The notes below the pieces were generated by a model. It saw only the letters and a list, made by a program, of their open reading frames with translations. It did no database searches and was not told where the DNA came from. The position numbers were made by a program, and so were the translations under genes. This document shows, piece after piece, positions 1-5,532 of a stretch of DNA of 7,120 nucleotides. Source of the DNA: Syntrophales bacterium (GTDB lineage Bacteria; Desulfobacterota; Syntrophia; Syntrophales; UBA2210). Every line of letters begins with the position of its first letter. Within the stretch, counting starts at the first letter, position 1. The DNA lies in assembly GCA_030655735.1 (NCBI GenBank), contig JAUSPK010000173.1, positions 1 through 7,120 on the forward strand, read 5' to 3'.

Positions 1-2
1 GG

Positions 3-22
3 AAATTGCATTTATGCAATTT
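3..22. repeat. AT-rich perfect inverted repeat (9-bp arms)
   Basis: Two 9-bp arms (AAATTGCAT and ATGCAATTT) flank a 2-base centre at positions 12-13. As a transcript it could fold into an 8-bp stem with a four-base loop. No U-run follows it, so it is not a classical terminator. It could be an operator, or part of the repeat cluster that follows. Only the symmetry is seen; the role is unknown. Confidence 0.6.
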
Positions 23-65
23 ACCGTGCCAAAAACCGAGCGAAGCGAAGCCCGAAGGGGGTCGG

Positions 66-122
66 CTCGATTGGGCTTGATAGGCGGAGCGCTTCGCGCG
101 GAGCCGTACAAGTTCAATCGAG
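66..122. repeat. Nested inverted repeat with GC-rich core
   Basis: The outer arms 66-78 and 110-122 are complementary at 11 of 13 positions (CTCGATTG..CTT against AAG..CAATCGAG). Inside, GGC at 83-85 can pair with GCC at 103-105, and GCGC at 89-92 with GCGC at 96-99 around a TTC loop. The inner 15-mer at 85-99 reappears inverted at 146-160, so this structure and the next hairpin are related. The arrangement resembles REP-like or MITE-like intergenic palindromes. No family could be assigned. Confidence 0.55.
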
Positions 123-134
123 CATCCGGCGGAC

Positions 135-167
135 GATAGGAGGGAGCGCGAAGCGCTCCGTCCTATC
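135..167. repeat. 15-bp stem-loop with GAA triloop
   Basis: Arms 135-149 and 153-167 are complementary at 14 of 15 positions (one G/G mismatch) around the loop GAA at 150-152. The motif GATAGG(A)(C/G)GGAGCGC forms both arms and also occurs, one base shorter, at 79-92. A partial copy, GATAGGA, lies at 174-180. No T-tract follows, so intrinsic termination is unlikely. An intergenic palindromic repeat unit or a structured leader RNA are the alternatives. Confidence 0.7.
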
Positions 168-196
168 AAGGTGGATAGGAGTACCCGCAGTCAAAC

Positions 197-220
197 TTTC
201 TGCCGTTGCACAGGCAGGAA
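197..220 (+). other. Small hairpin in the purE leader region
   Basis: TTTCTGCC (197-204) pairs with GGCAGGAA (213-220) over eight positions, one of them G-U, around an 8-base loop. It ends about 80 bases before the purE start. No U-tract follows and it matches no purine riboswitch that I recognise. It may be a chance structure. Confidence 0.3.
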
Positions 221-301
221 TGACATTTGTTGGTTGGCACTACACAAGAGGCAACATCGGCTAAAACTTTTGAGCGGTCTCGAGAAGGGAGAACGGATGA
301 A

Positions 302-802
302 ATGGAAGAAAAACGGGAAGCGCTGGTAAGTATCGTCATGGGGAGTGACTCTGATCTCCCTGTCATGAAGGAGGCGGCATCCATCCTCACGGAATTTCAG
401 GTTCCGCATGAGCTGTTTCTGACATCCGCCCATCGCTCGCCGGAGAGGACATCGCTGTTCGCAGGCAAGGCCGCCGGGCGGGGCATTAAGATCATCATCG
501 TCGGGGCGGGCATGGCGGCGCACCTTGCCGGCGTCATCGCGTCACAGACATCGCTGCCCGTCATCGGCGTCCCCCTCGATTCATCCGCGTCTTCTCTCCA
601 CGGATTCGACGCGCTCCTTTCCACAATGCAGATGCCTGGGGGAGTGCCCGTGGCTACAATGGCGATTGGAAAGGCGGGGGCAAAGAATGCCGCCCTGATG
701 GCGGTCAGGATACTCGCCCTGGACGATGAAGGTCTGCGCCGGAAATTGGACGGGTACACCAGAAATATGGCCGAGAATATCGAGAAACAGCAGAAGCTGT
801 GA
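302..802 (+). CDS. purE: N5-carboxyaminoimidazole ribonucleotide mutase (PurE, class I)
   Basis: Cytosolic enzyme of de novo purine synthesis. It converts N5-CAIR to 4-carboxy-5-aminoimidazole ribonucleotide (CAIR). The 166-aa product has the family's usual length and signatures in order: GSDSD at residues 14-18, SAHRSP at 42-47 with the catalytic-type His44, AGMAAHLAG at 69-77, PVIGVP at 86-91, and the class I block around QMPGGVPVATMAIG at 110-123. The frame is open from an ATG at 227, but I chose 302. AAGGGAG at 285-291 sits about 10 bases before it, and the extra 25 residues before Met26 do not look like PurE. tsaC follows after 28 bp, suggesting cotranscription. PurK, the partner that makes N5-CAIR, is not in the window. 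The family call is very secure; the start is likely. Confidence 0.96.
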   Translation: MEEKREALVSIVMGSDSDLPVMKEAASILTEFQVPHELFLTSAHRSPERTSLFAGKAAGRGIKIIIVGAGMAAHLAGVIASQTSLPVIGVPLDSSASSLHGFDALLSTMQMPGGVPVATMAIGKAGAKNAALMAVRILALDDEGLRRKLDGYTRNMAENIEKQQKL

Positions 803-830
803 TTCCCTGCCGGCAAAACCGCGGTGAAAG

Positions 831-1469
831 ATGATCCCTGTCATAAAAACAGATTCCGACGAAGCGGCAATCGCCAAGGCGGCAGCGATTTTGAAGGGGG
901 GCGGCGTTATTGCCTACCCCACGGAGACCTTCTACGGTCTCGGCGCGGATGTCCGAAACGAACGAGCCCTTGAGAAGCTTTACACCATCAAGGGGAGAGG
1001 GTTCAATAAACCCATTTCCATCATTATCGGCAGCCGTGATGATCTAAAATGGTTCGCACGCGAGATCACGCCGGCAGCCGAGATCCTTATGGCCCGATTC
1101 TGGCCCGGTGGGGTTACCCTGCTGTTTCAGGCGGCGCATGGCCTTTCCGAAAGGCTCACGGCTGGGACCGGGAAGATCGGCATCCGCCTTTCAAGCACTC
1201 CCGTCGCCACGCTCCTTGCACAGAATCTGTCCGGCGCCATCACCGCCACCAGCGCGAACCGGTCCGGGGAGGGGGAGTGCGTATCGGCCCGGGAGGTGAT
1301 CAGCAGCTTGGGCGAAACAGTAGATGCCGTCATCGACGGGGGCAGGACAGCGGGCGGAACGGGTTCGACCATCGTGGACACCACCGTCGACCCGCCGGCG
1401 GTCATCAGGGAGGGAATTGTTCCTTCGTCGGAAATATACCGATGGATCAGAGGTGTTCAGGGATCATAG
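831..1469 (+). CDS. tsaC: L-threonylcarbamoyladenylate synthase (TsaC/YrdC/Sua5 family)
   Basis: Makes threonylcarbamoyl-AMP from threonine, bicarbonate and ATP, the first step of the t6A37 modification of tRNAs that read ANN codons. It acts in the cytosol. The 212-aa product carries the YrdC fold landmarks: YPTET at 29-33, KGR..NKP at 54-61, RFWPGG at 89-94, GIRLS at 117-121, TATSANRSG at 138-146, and GSTIVD at 178-183 followed by a conserved-looking IREG. It has only the YrdC domain, so it is the short TsaC form rather than full-length Sua5. The start ATG is close behind purE, and only a weak GGTGA is visible just upstream, so translation may partly depend on coupling. It converges with the channel gene, whose stop lies 14 bp beyond its own. 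Some annotators would name it by the Sua5/YciO/YrdC/YwlC family. Confidence 0.93.
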   Translation: MIPVIKTDSDEAAIAKAAAILKGGGVIAYPTETFYGLGADVRNERALEKLYTIKGRGFNKPISIIIGSRDDLKWFAREITPAAEILMARFWPGGVTLLFQAAHGLSERLTAGTGKIGIRLSSTPVATLLAQNLSGAITATSANRSGEGECVSAREVISSLGETVDAVIDGGRTAGGTGSTIVDTTVDPPAVIREGIVPSSEIYRWIRGVQGS

Positions 1470-1483
1470 CGATAGGGATACCG

Positions 1484-2482
1484 TCACGCCTGGCACACCT
1501 TCGAAAATTCAATCAGATTGTCTCCCTCGCCAAGGGCGATCAGTTTGTCCCCTGATTCGATAACATACGAGGCCATCGGGTTGAATACCATCTGCCCCGA
1601 TTCTTTTTTGATGGCCACTACAATCAACCCGTACGTTTTTCTGAGTCCTGACTCTTCCAGGTTTTTACCGGCAACGGGCGAATCTTTGCAGACATCCACC
1701 TCTTCCATCCTGAGGGCGAGGCTCTGCCTCCGAGTGGTAATCTCTATAAAGTCCAGCATGGCGGGCCGCAAGATGGCCTGAGACATCCTCATACCTCCCA
1801 CACTGTAAGGCGATATGACCCTGTCCGCCCCCGCGTTTATCAGTCGGCGCTCCGAGGCGTTGTCTTCAAATCTGGAAAGAACGTATACGTCCGGGTTCAG
1901 CTCTTTGGCGGTCAGGACGACATAGAGATTGTCCGCGTCCTTGGGGAGGGCGCATACGACCCCTTTTGCCCTTTTGATCCCCGCGTTCAGGAGGCTTTTG
2001 TCTTCCGTTGCGCTCCCGTTTATATAGACAAAACCATCGTCCTCGATGTCCTGTATCACATCCGAGTTGTTGTCCACGACAACAAACTCGACCTTTTCCT
2101 GGGCCAGTTCCCTGCAGATAAGGCTCCCTATCTTCCCATAACCGCAAATGATGTAGTGATCCTGCATATTGTTTATCTGCTTTTCCAATTTACCCCTCCC
2201 TAATATCCTCTTAAAGCGACCCTCCATCAAAACTTCCATTATCACCGCGAAGGTATAGGCCATCGTGCCCACGCCAAAAATGATCAGGAAGATCGCAAAA
2301 CATTTTCCTGCCGGGGTAACGGGGTAAAAGTCTCCAAAGCCCACCGTGCCGAGGGTTACTATCGTCGCATAAAAAGCATTCGCGAGGGACCACCCTTCCA
2401 GAAAGTGGTAACCAAAAGTTCCCACAAGCGTTATTAAGAGTAGAAATGAGAAAGCGATTTTGAGCTTGAACGTCGATAACAC
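1484..2482 (-). CDS. Two-TM potassium channel with RCK (TrkA-N/TrkA-C) domain
   Basis: Predicted inner-membrane K+ channel of the MthK/GsuK type, 332 aa. Residues about 8-28 form TM1, followed by a pore helix and the selectivity filter TVGFGD at 46-51. TM2 spans about 61-86. A cytosolic RCK-N domain begins near 108 with the Rossmann motif GYGKIG at 114-119 and an acidic residue ending strand 2 (VVVDNN, Asp137), as expected for dinucleotide binding. An RCK-C domain fills about 250-332. Four subunits would form the pore, and a ring of RCK domains would gate it by ligand. The ligand cannot be read from sequence. The start is GTG, chosen for a strong GGGGGAG about 8 bases upstream. It is the last gene of the minus-strand cluster, 52 bp after the DUF3426 gene. 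No intrinsic terminator is visible between it and the convergent tsaC. Confidence 0.93.
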   Translation of the reverse strand: MLSTFKLKIAFSFLLLITLVGTFGYHFLEGWSLANAFYATIVTLGTVGFGDFYPVTPAGKCFAIFLIIFGVGTMAYTFAVIMEVLMEGRFKRILGRGKLEKQINNMQDHYIICGYGKIGSLICRELAQEKVEFVVVDNNSDVIQDIEDDGFVYINGSATEDKSLLNAGIKRAKGVVCALPKDADNLYVVLTAKELNPDVYVLSRFEDNASERRLINAGADRVISPYSVGGMRMSQAILRPAMLDFIEITTRRQSLALRMEEVDVCKDSPVAGKNLEESGLRKTYGLIVVAIKKESGQMVFNPMASYVIESGDKLIALGEGDNLIEFSKVCQA

Positions 2483-2534
2483 GTAGGCCTCTCCCCCGTG
2501 CCCATTTCACGAAAAGTCTATTGCGGAATGGACA

Positions 2535-3917
2535 CTACTTGATCTTCGCAGCCTCTATGCCCATAAGCTCAACGACCAGTTCACTCGCCTCTTCGGCAGG
2601 CATCGTAAACACCAACATGAAGGGAATCCCGTCACCCGGCTTTATCTCTGCGTTGCGAAAGTCCCTCCCATAGGGATTGGAGAGTTCTTTCTTGATTTCA
2701 TCCATGGTCAGGCTCTTCAGTTCATCATCCGTAAGTATTATTCCACAGTTAGATTCCGCTTCGGAAAGAACATTGCCCGATGAACCCAGCATTTTTCCCC
2801 GGACTCGTATGTTGGAAACTGCAAGCGTATTGGCATTGACGGCAGAACCCTCGGTTACCATAATGGTTTCGCCAGTCCAGCCCTTGACAAATCGTTCCCC
2901 CACGTCTATCAGGGTTACCCGCAACTCGGGCAACCCCTCATCCGCAACGCCCTTGTCCTTTATCCCCAACATCTTTTCTGCCTTGGGTAAAACGGTTTCT
3001 TTGGTTCCTTCGATTTCCACCGAATCCTCTATTCCCCGAATTTTTTCTATCCAGGGAGAAGCTATTTTCGAAACCGTCTCCCGTGCCTCGGGCACCAGCC
3101 ACAGATACACACCCCCCGACAGCAAAGCAAGCAGCACCAGATAGAACAACACCTTCCCGACGAGGGTCCACAGTCCCCGCATTCTCTTTCTTCCCGTGAT
3201 TCTCTCGCTGTATATCACCTCGTCAGCATCGCCGAAGGTCCACGGTTCCGACACCCGCTGCCTTTCTCGGGTCCCCTCACCGCCTGTGATTTCACCGACA
3301 TCTCCGTAAGTCTCTTCCCATGTGGGCTCCTTCACGTCATCTCCAGATTCGACATCCTCCGCAACCCGGGCCTCTTCCTCCACCCCTTCGCTCTCTCTGC
3401 CCCCATCGGTATCCCGGGAGACATCTTCTCCTGTGGGTTCGAACTCATCACTCTCAACTTCGATTTCCCCCAAGACCTTCTGTCTGTCTCCGGCCTCCTC
3501 TTCTCCCCCCCCTTCGCTCTCTCTGCCCTCGCCGGCATCCCGGTAGTCATCCTCCCCTGTGGGCACCTGTACGGTATCTTCCGCTTCAGCCTCTCCCGCA
3601 ACCTGGGCTTTCTCTTCCTCCACCCATTCGACCTCTATACCCTCGCCGACATCCCGATAGTCATCTTTCCCTGTGGGTTCGAACTCACCACTCTCAACTT
3701 CGATTTCCCCCAAGGCACTGTCTGTCTCTTCCGTTTCCTCCGCTGTTACCTCTCCTTCCGGTTCCATCGAATGCATCAGCGAGGAAATTTCCACAAGGGG
3801 ATTTTTCTGAAAGAAGGTTGCCTCACAGCGACTGCACCTGACCCAGACCCCCTCGCCCTCTATCTGCAATTTATCAAATCTGTATTTTGTCCCGCATTCT
3901 TTACACTGAATAATCAC
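2535..3917 (-). CDS. Zinc-ribbon (MJ0042-type), acidic-repeat, single-TM DUF3426 protein
   Basis: Function unknown. The 460-aa product has four parts. The first is an N-terminal zinc ribbon with CxxC pairs at Cys5/Cys8 and Cys28/Cys31, of the MJ0042 finger type. The second is a long Glu/Asp/Gly-rich low-complexity stretch, about 52-225, built from repeats. The third is one membrane helix at about 255-275, preceded by a basic RITGRKRMRG segment, which predicts N-terminus in the cytoplasm and C-terminus outside. The fourth is a DUF3426-like domain at about 325-455. Zinc-ribbon plus DUF3426 proteins are familiar in proteobacteria, especially deltaproteobacteria; the repeat region makes this one long. 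The start is GTG with a very good AAGGAGG at 3924-3930, six bases upstream and inside the end of hpt. The 17-bp overlap implies translational coupling to hpt. Confidence 0.88.
   Translation of the reverse strand: MIIQCKECGTKYRFDKLQIEGEGVWVRCSRCEATFFQKNPLVEISSLMHSMEPEGEVTAEETEETDSALGEIEVESGEFEPTGKDDYRDVGEGIEVEWVEEEKAQVAGEAEAEDTVQVPTGEDDYRDAGEGRESEGGGEEEAGDRQKVLGEIEVESDEFEPTGEDVSRDTDGGRESEGVEEEARVAEDVESGDDVKEPTWEETYGDVGEITGGEGTRERQRVSEPWTFGDADEVIYSERITGRKRMRGLWTLVGKVLFYLVLLALLSGGVYLWLVPEARETVSKIASPWIEKIRGIEDSVEIEGTKETVLPKAEKMLGIKDKGVADEGLPELRVTLIDVGERFVKGWTGETIMVTEGSAVNANTLAVSNIRVRGKMLGSSGNVLSEAESNCGIILTDDELKSLTMDEIKKELSNPYGRDFRNAEIKPGDGIPFMLVFTMPAEEASELVVELMGIEAAKIK
3232..3713 (-). repeat. In-frame repeat array encoding the acidic linker
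   Basis: The peptide LGEIEVES(G/D)EFEPTG occurs at residues 69-83 and again at 149-163 of the DUF3426 protein, exactly 80 codons (240 bp) apart. The matching DNA near 3671-3713 and 3431-3473 is almost identical over about 43 bases. Each 80-codon unit holds two related halves that start with PTG/PTW (residues 81, 119, 161, 198) and share YRD-(A/V)GEG or GRESEG blocks. The second unit is more diverged. All spacings are multiples of three, so the frame is kept. Confidence 0.85.
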
Positions 3918-4440
3918 AGTTCCCCTCCTTGATTACGTAGATTGCCGGCAGACACCTGAATTTTTCATCGAAATCAAGCCCGTATCCTACAACAAATCCC
4001 TCATCCAAGGCAAATCCCACATAGTCCGCGTTAACGGCTCTCTCTCTTCTCTGCTTCTTGTCTATCAACGTGCATACCTTTATAGAGCTCGGATGTTGTT
4101 CCTTTAGTCTCTCCTGCAGAAATAGAATTGAGGCCCCGGTATCTATGATATCCTCCACGATTACTACATCCTTTCCCTCTATATCCGTTTCTATATCTTT
4201 TGTAACGGTTATGTTTCCCGAGCTCGTCGTTCCTGCGCCATAACTTGCCAGCCTCACAAAATCTACCGTGTGCGGTATCTTCAGGTACCGGGCAAGGTCC
4301 GCCAGGAAGATAAAGGCACCCTTCAGGACACCTATAAGCACAACCTCTCTTCCCTCGAGATCGCTCGAGATCTCTCCGGCCAGTGCTTTCACACGTCTGT
4401 CGATGATTTCTTTTGAATACAGGAGCCTTTTATGTTCCAC
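3901..4440 (-). CDS. hpt: Hypoxanthine phosphoribosyltransferase
   Basis: Cytosolic purine-salvage enzyme that joins hypoxanthine (often guanine too) to PRPP, giving IMP or GMP. In the 179-aa reading it shows the loop LKG at 39-41, SYGAGTTSSG at 66-75, the PRPP-binding signature VVIVEDIIDTG at 92-102, DKKQRR at 127-132 and the purine-contacting C-terminal block FVVGYGLDFDEKFR at about 149-162. The start is uncertain. An in-frame ATG at 4503 would give 200 aa with no Shine-Dalgarno and a 26-bp overlap with the upstream gene. GTG at 4440 has AAAGGG six bases upstream, gives the usual family length, and begins where I recall Bacillus Hpt beginning. I prefer 4440. The 3' end overlaps the DUF3426 gene by 17 bp. 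Confidence 0.93.
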   Translation of the reverse strand: MEHKRLLYSKEIIDRRVKALAGEISSDLEGREVVLIGVLKGAFIFLADLARYLKIPHTVDFVRLASYGAGTTSSGNITVTKDIETDIEGKDVVIVEDIIDTGASILFLQERLKEQHPSSIKVCTLIDKKQRRERAVNADYVGFALDEGFVVGYGLDFDEKFRCLPAIYVIKEGNCDYSV

Positions 4441-4477
4441 GATCTGCCCTTTCAGTGGAAATGATGCCCTCGACCGA

Positions 4478-5320
4478 TCAGGCCTTACAATCGCCCGTGA
4501 CATCTATCGTATAACAGGCTATAAAATCGTCTATGTTTTTCTGGATGATTTCTTCCCCCCGCCTGAGTTCCTCCAGATTTCTGAAACGTGAGGTGAGACT
4601 CAGGAATATCTTGTCGAACCTCGACCTATCACACCCAAGTGCATCATAATCGATATGACTTATCATGTATTGCGAGCCATCAAAATAGTACTTTCCGAAA
4701 CGGTTCGTATCCGGTGACCGGAACGGCCAGAAAGTCTTCAATGAAAAAAAGTCGAGGGCGATATCCCTGAGCCTGCCATTCAACCGGTCCGGATGCGCAA
4801 CCTCATATATCCCTTCGCTTATAAAGCGGAAATACTCCTTGACCAGATCTATATCGGTAATGCACAGACCGTAGAGGTACCAGTCATCAATAATCCTGAT
4901 CATAGCCCGCTGCTCCGCGCGGGATATGAAGTGATAGCTGGGACAGAAGTGTCCATTACACAACTCCATCCCATAGAACGATACGTCCCGCATGTCCACC
5001 CCGTCGTTTTGAAAGGGATGCAGGAGGCATCCTACCCTCTTTTCCCCACTATCGAGGAATCCCAGATATTCACAGCAGTAGATCACCTCGTAGAGCTTAT
5101 CGCCGGGTTCACGTCTCTGTATCGTATCCGAGAAGGCCTTGAGGTCGGCCGGGACCTTGACCTTCTCACGAAACAGCTTCGTCCGATCCCTCAGCTTCAT
5201 GGCCAAAGATTCCCGTGTACTGTCCGCATAATTATAGAGACCACAACAGGCTCCGCAGGATTTACACGCATCCGGCTGACAGAGATGAATACAGTCTTCC
5301 CCCTTCATCAAACCATCCAC
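4478..5320 (-). CDS. Cysteine-rich CxxCxxCC (YkgJ-like) putative metal-binding protein
   Basis: Function unknown. The 280-aa product has 15 cysteines. Near the N-terminus CKSCGACC (Cys19, 22, 25, 26) matches the CxxCxxCC motif of the YkgJ-type putative zinc/iron-chelating family. More cysteines follow at 82-83 (YCCEYLGFL), 98 (VGCLLHP), 121 and 126 (CNGHFC), which fit the later ligand positions of that family. The rest, about 135-280, is rich in aromatic and acidic residues and resembles nothing I recognise; no signal peptide or membrane helix is seen. The start is GTG at 5320, with GGAAGGA ending four bases upstream; ATG at 5308 is the alternative. It is the first gene of the minus-strand cluster. 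A 181-codon open frame runs antisense to most of it, but the ordered cysteine motifs make this strand the real one. Confidence 0.8.
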   Translation of the reverse strand: MDGLMKGEDCIHLCQPDACKSCGACCGLYNYADSTRESLAMKLRDRTKLFREKVKVPADLKAFSDTIQRREPGDKLYEVIYCCEYLGFLDSGEKRVGCLLHPFQNDGVDMRDVSFYGMELCNGHFCPSYHFISRAEQRAMIRIIDDWYLYGLCITDIDLVKEYFRFISEGIYEVAHPDRLNGRLRDIALDFFSLKTFWPFRSPDTNRFGKYYFDGSQYMISHIDYDALGCDRSRFDKIFLSLTSRFRNLEELRRGEEIIQKNIDDFIACYTIDVTGDCKA

Positions 5321-5345
5321 TACATCCTTCCCGATTGATTTTCTT

Positions 5346-5373
5346 TATATAGTCAAGCTGCGTAAAAAGGCAA
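5346..5373 (-). promoter_or_regulatory. Probable sigma70-type promoter of the minus-strand operon
   Basis: Reading on the minus strand, TTGCCT (5373-5368) is followed after 16 bases by TATATA (5351-5346). The alternative -10 hexamer TATAAA lies at 5349-5344 with an 18-base spacer. Transcription would begin near 5338, giving a leader of roughly 18 bases that just contains the Shine-Dalgarno of the gene starting at 5320. The position fits the head of the four-gene cluster. It is a consensus match by eye only. Confidence 0.5.
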
Positions 5374-5385
5374 GGGATATTCTGT

Positions 5386-5450
5386 TTGTAATCCGGCGCA
5401 AAACAGTATAGGAACACACCTTGAAGAAGATCCTTGCGGGATATAGGAAC
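5386..5450 (+). promoter_or_regulatory. Candidate tandem promoter elements upstream of gltX
   Basis: TTGTAA (5386-5391) and TTGAAG (5421-5426) are each followed, after 15 bases, by TATAGGAAC (5407-5415 and 5442-5450). The two sets are offset by exactly 35 bp. The TTG and TATAGG pairs resemble -35/-10 hexamers with a short spacer. Start sites would fall roughly 75-115 bases before gltX. A regulator-binding direct repeat is the alternative reading. Confidence 0.3.
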
Positions 5451-5532
5451 CGGGGCCAGGCTGTGAGATGACCTCCCCCCCTCTTAATCCTGTCAATTTT
5501 TCTCAAAACTAAACGATGATAGGAAGATCAAG

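Larger units (their letters stand above)
5321..5532. other. Divergent intergenic region between the Cys-rich gene and gltX
   Basis: This 212-bp spacer must supply promoters for both directions. The side near 5340-5373 carries a good sigma70-like signal for the minus strand. The middle has two TTGnAn-15-TATAGGAAC arrays 35 bp apart reading toward gltX. A seven-C run lies at 5475-5481. No T-box-like leader, riboswitch or small gene was recognised. Confidence 0.6.

Noticed and set aside
66..122. Integron attC site or tRNA-like element
   Set aside because: No GTTRRRY/RYYYAAC pair is present, and the GTTCAATC stretch has no matching T-arm stem or cloverleaf.
227..301. A 25-residue N-terminal extension of PurE from ATG 227
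   Set aside because: The Shine-Dalgarno at 285-291 serves ATG 302, and the family begins close to the EALVSIVMGSDSD block.
166..301. Purine riboswitch upstream of purE
   Set aside because: The conserved three-way junction and loop-loop sequences are not visible; only a simple 8-bp hairpin is found.
1470..1483. Bidirectional terminator between the convergent tsaC and channel genes
   Set aside because: Only 14 bp separate the stops, and neither strand shows a GC stem followed by a T-run.
1049..1555. A 168-codon + strand frame overlapping tsaC
   Set aside because: It lies in another frame of a well-supported gene, is Gly/Arg/His-rich, and has no recognisable domain.
3320..3841. A 173-codon + strand open frame rich in Pro, Leu, Ser and Arg
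   Set aside because: It is the antisense shadow of the acidic repeat region; its composition follows from the repeats on the minus strand.
4793..5338. A 181-codon + strand open frame antisense to the cysteine-rich gene
   Set aside because: Its translation shows no family motif, whereas the minus strand carries ordered CxxCxxCC and later cysteine motifs, a Shine-Dalgarno and a promoter.
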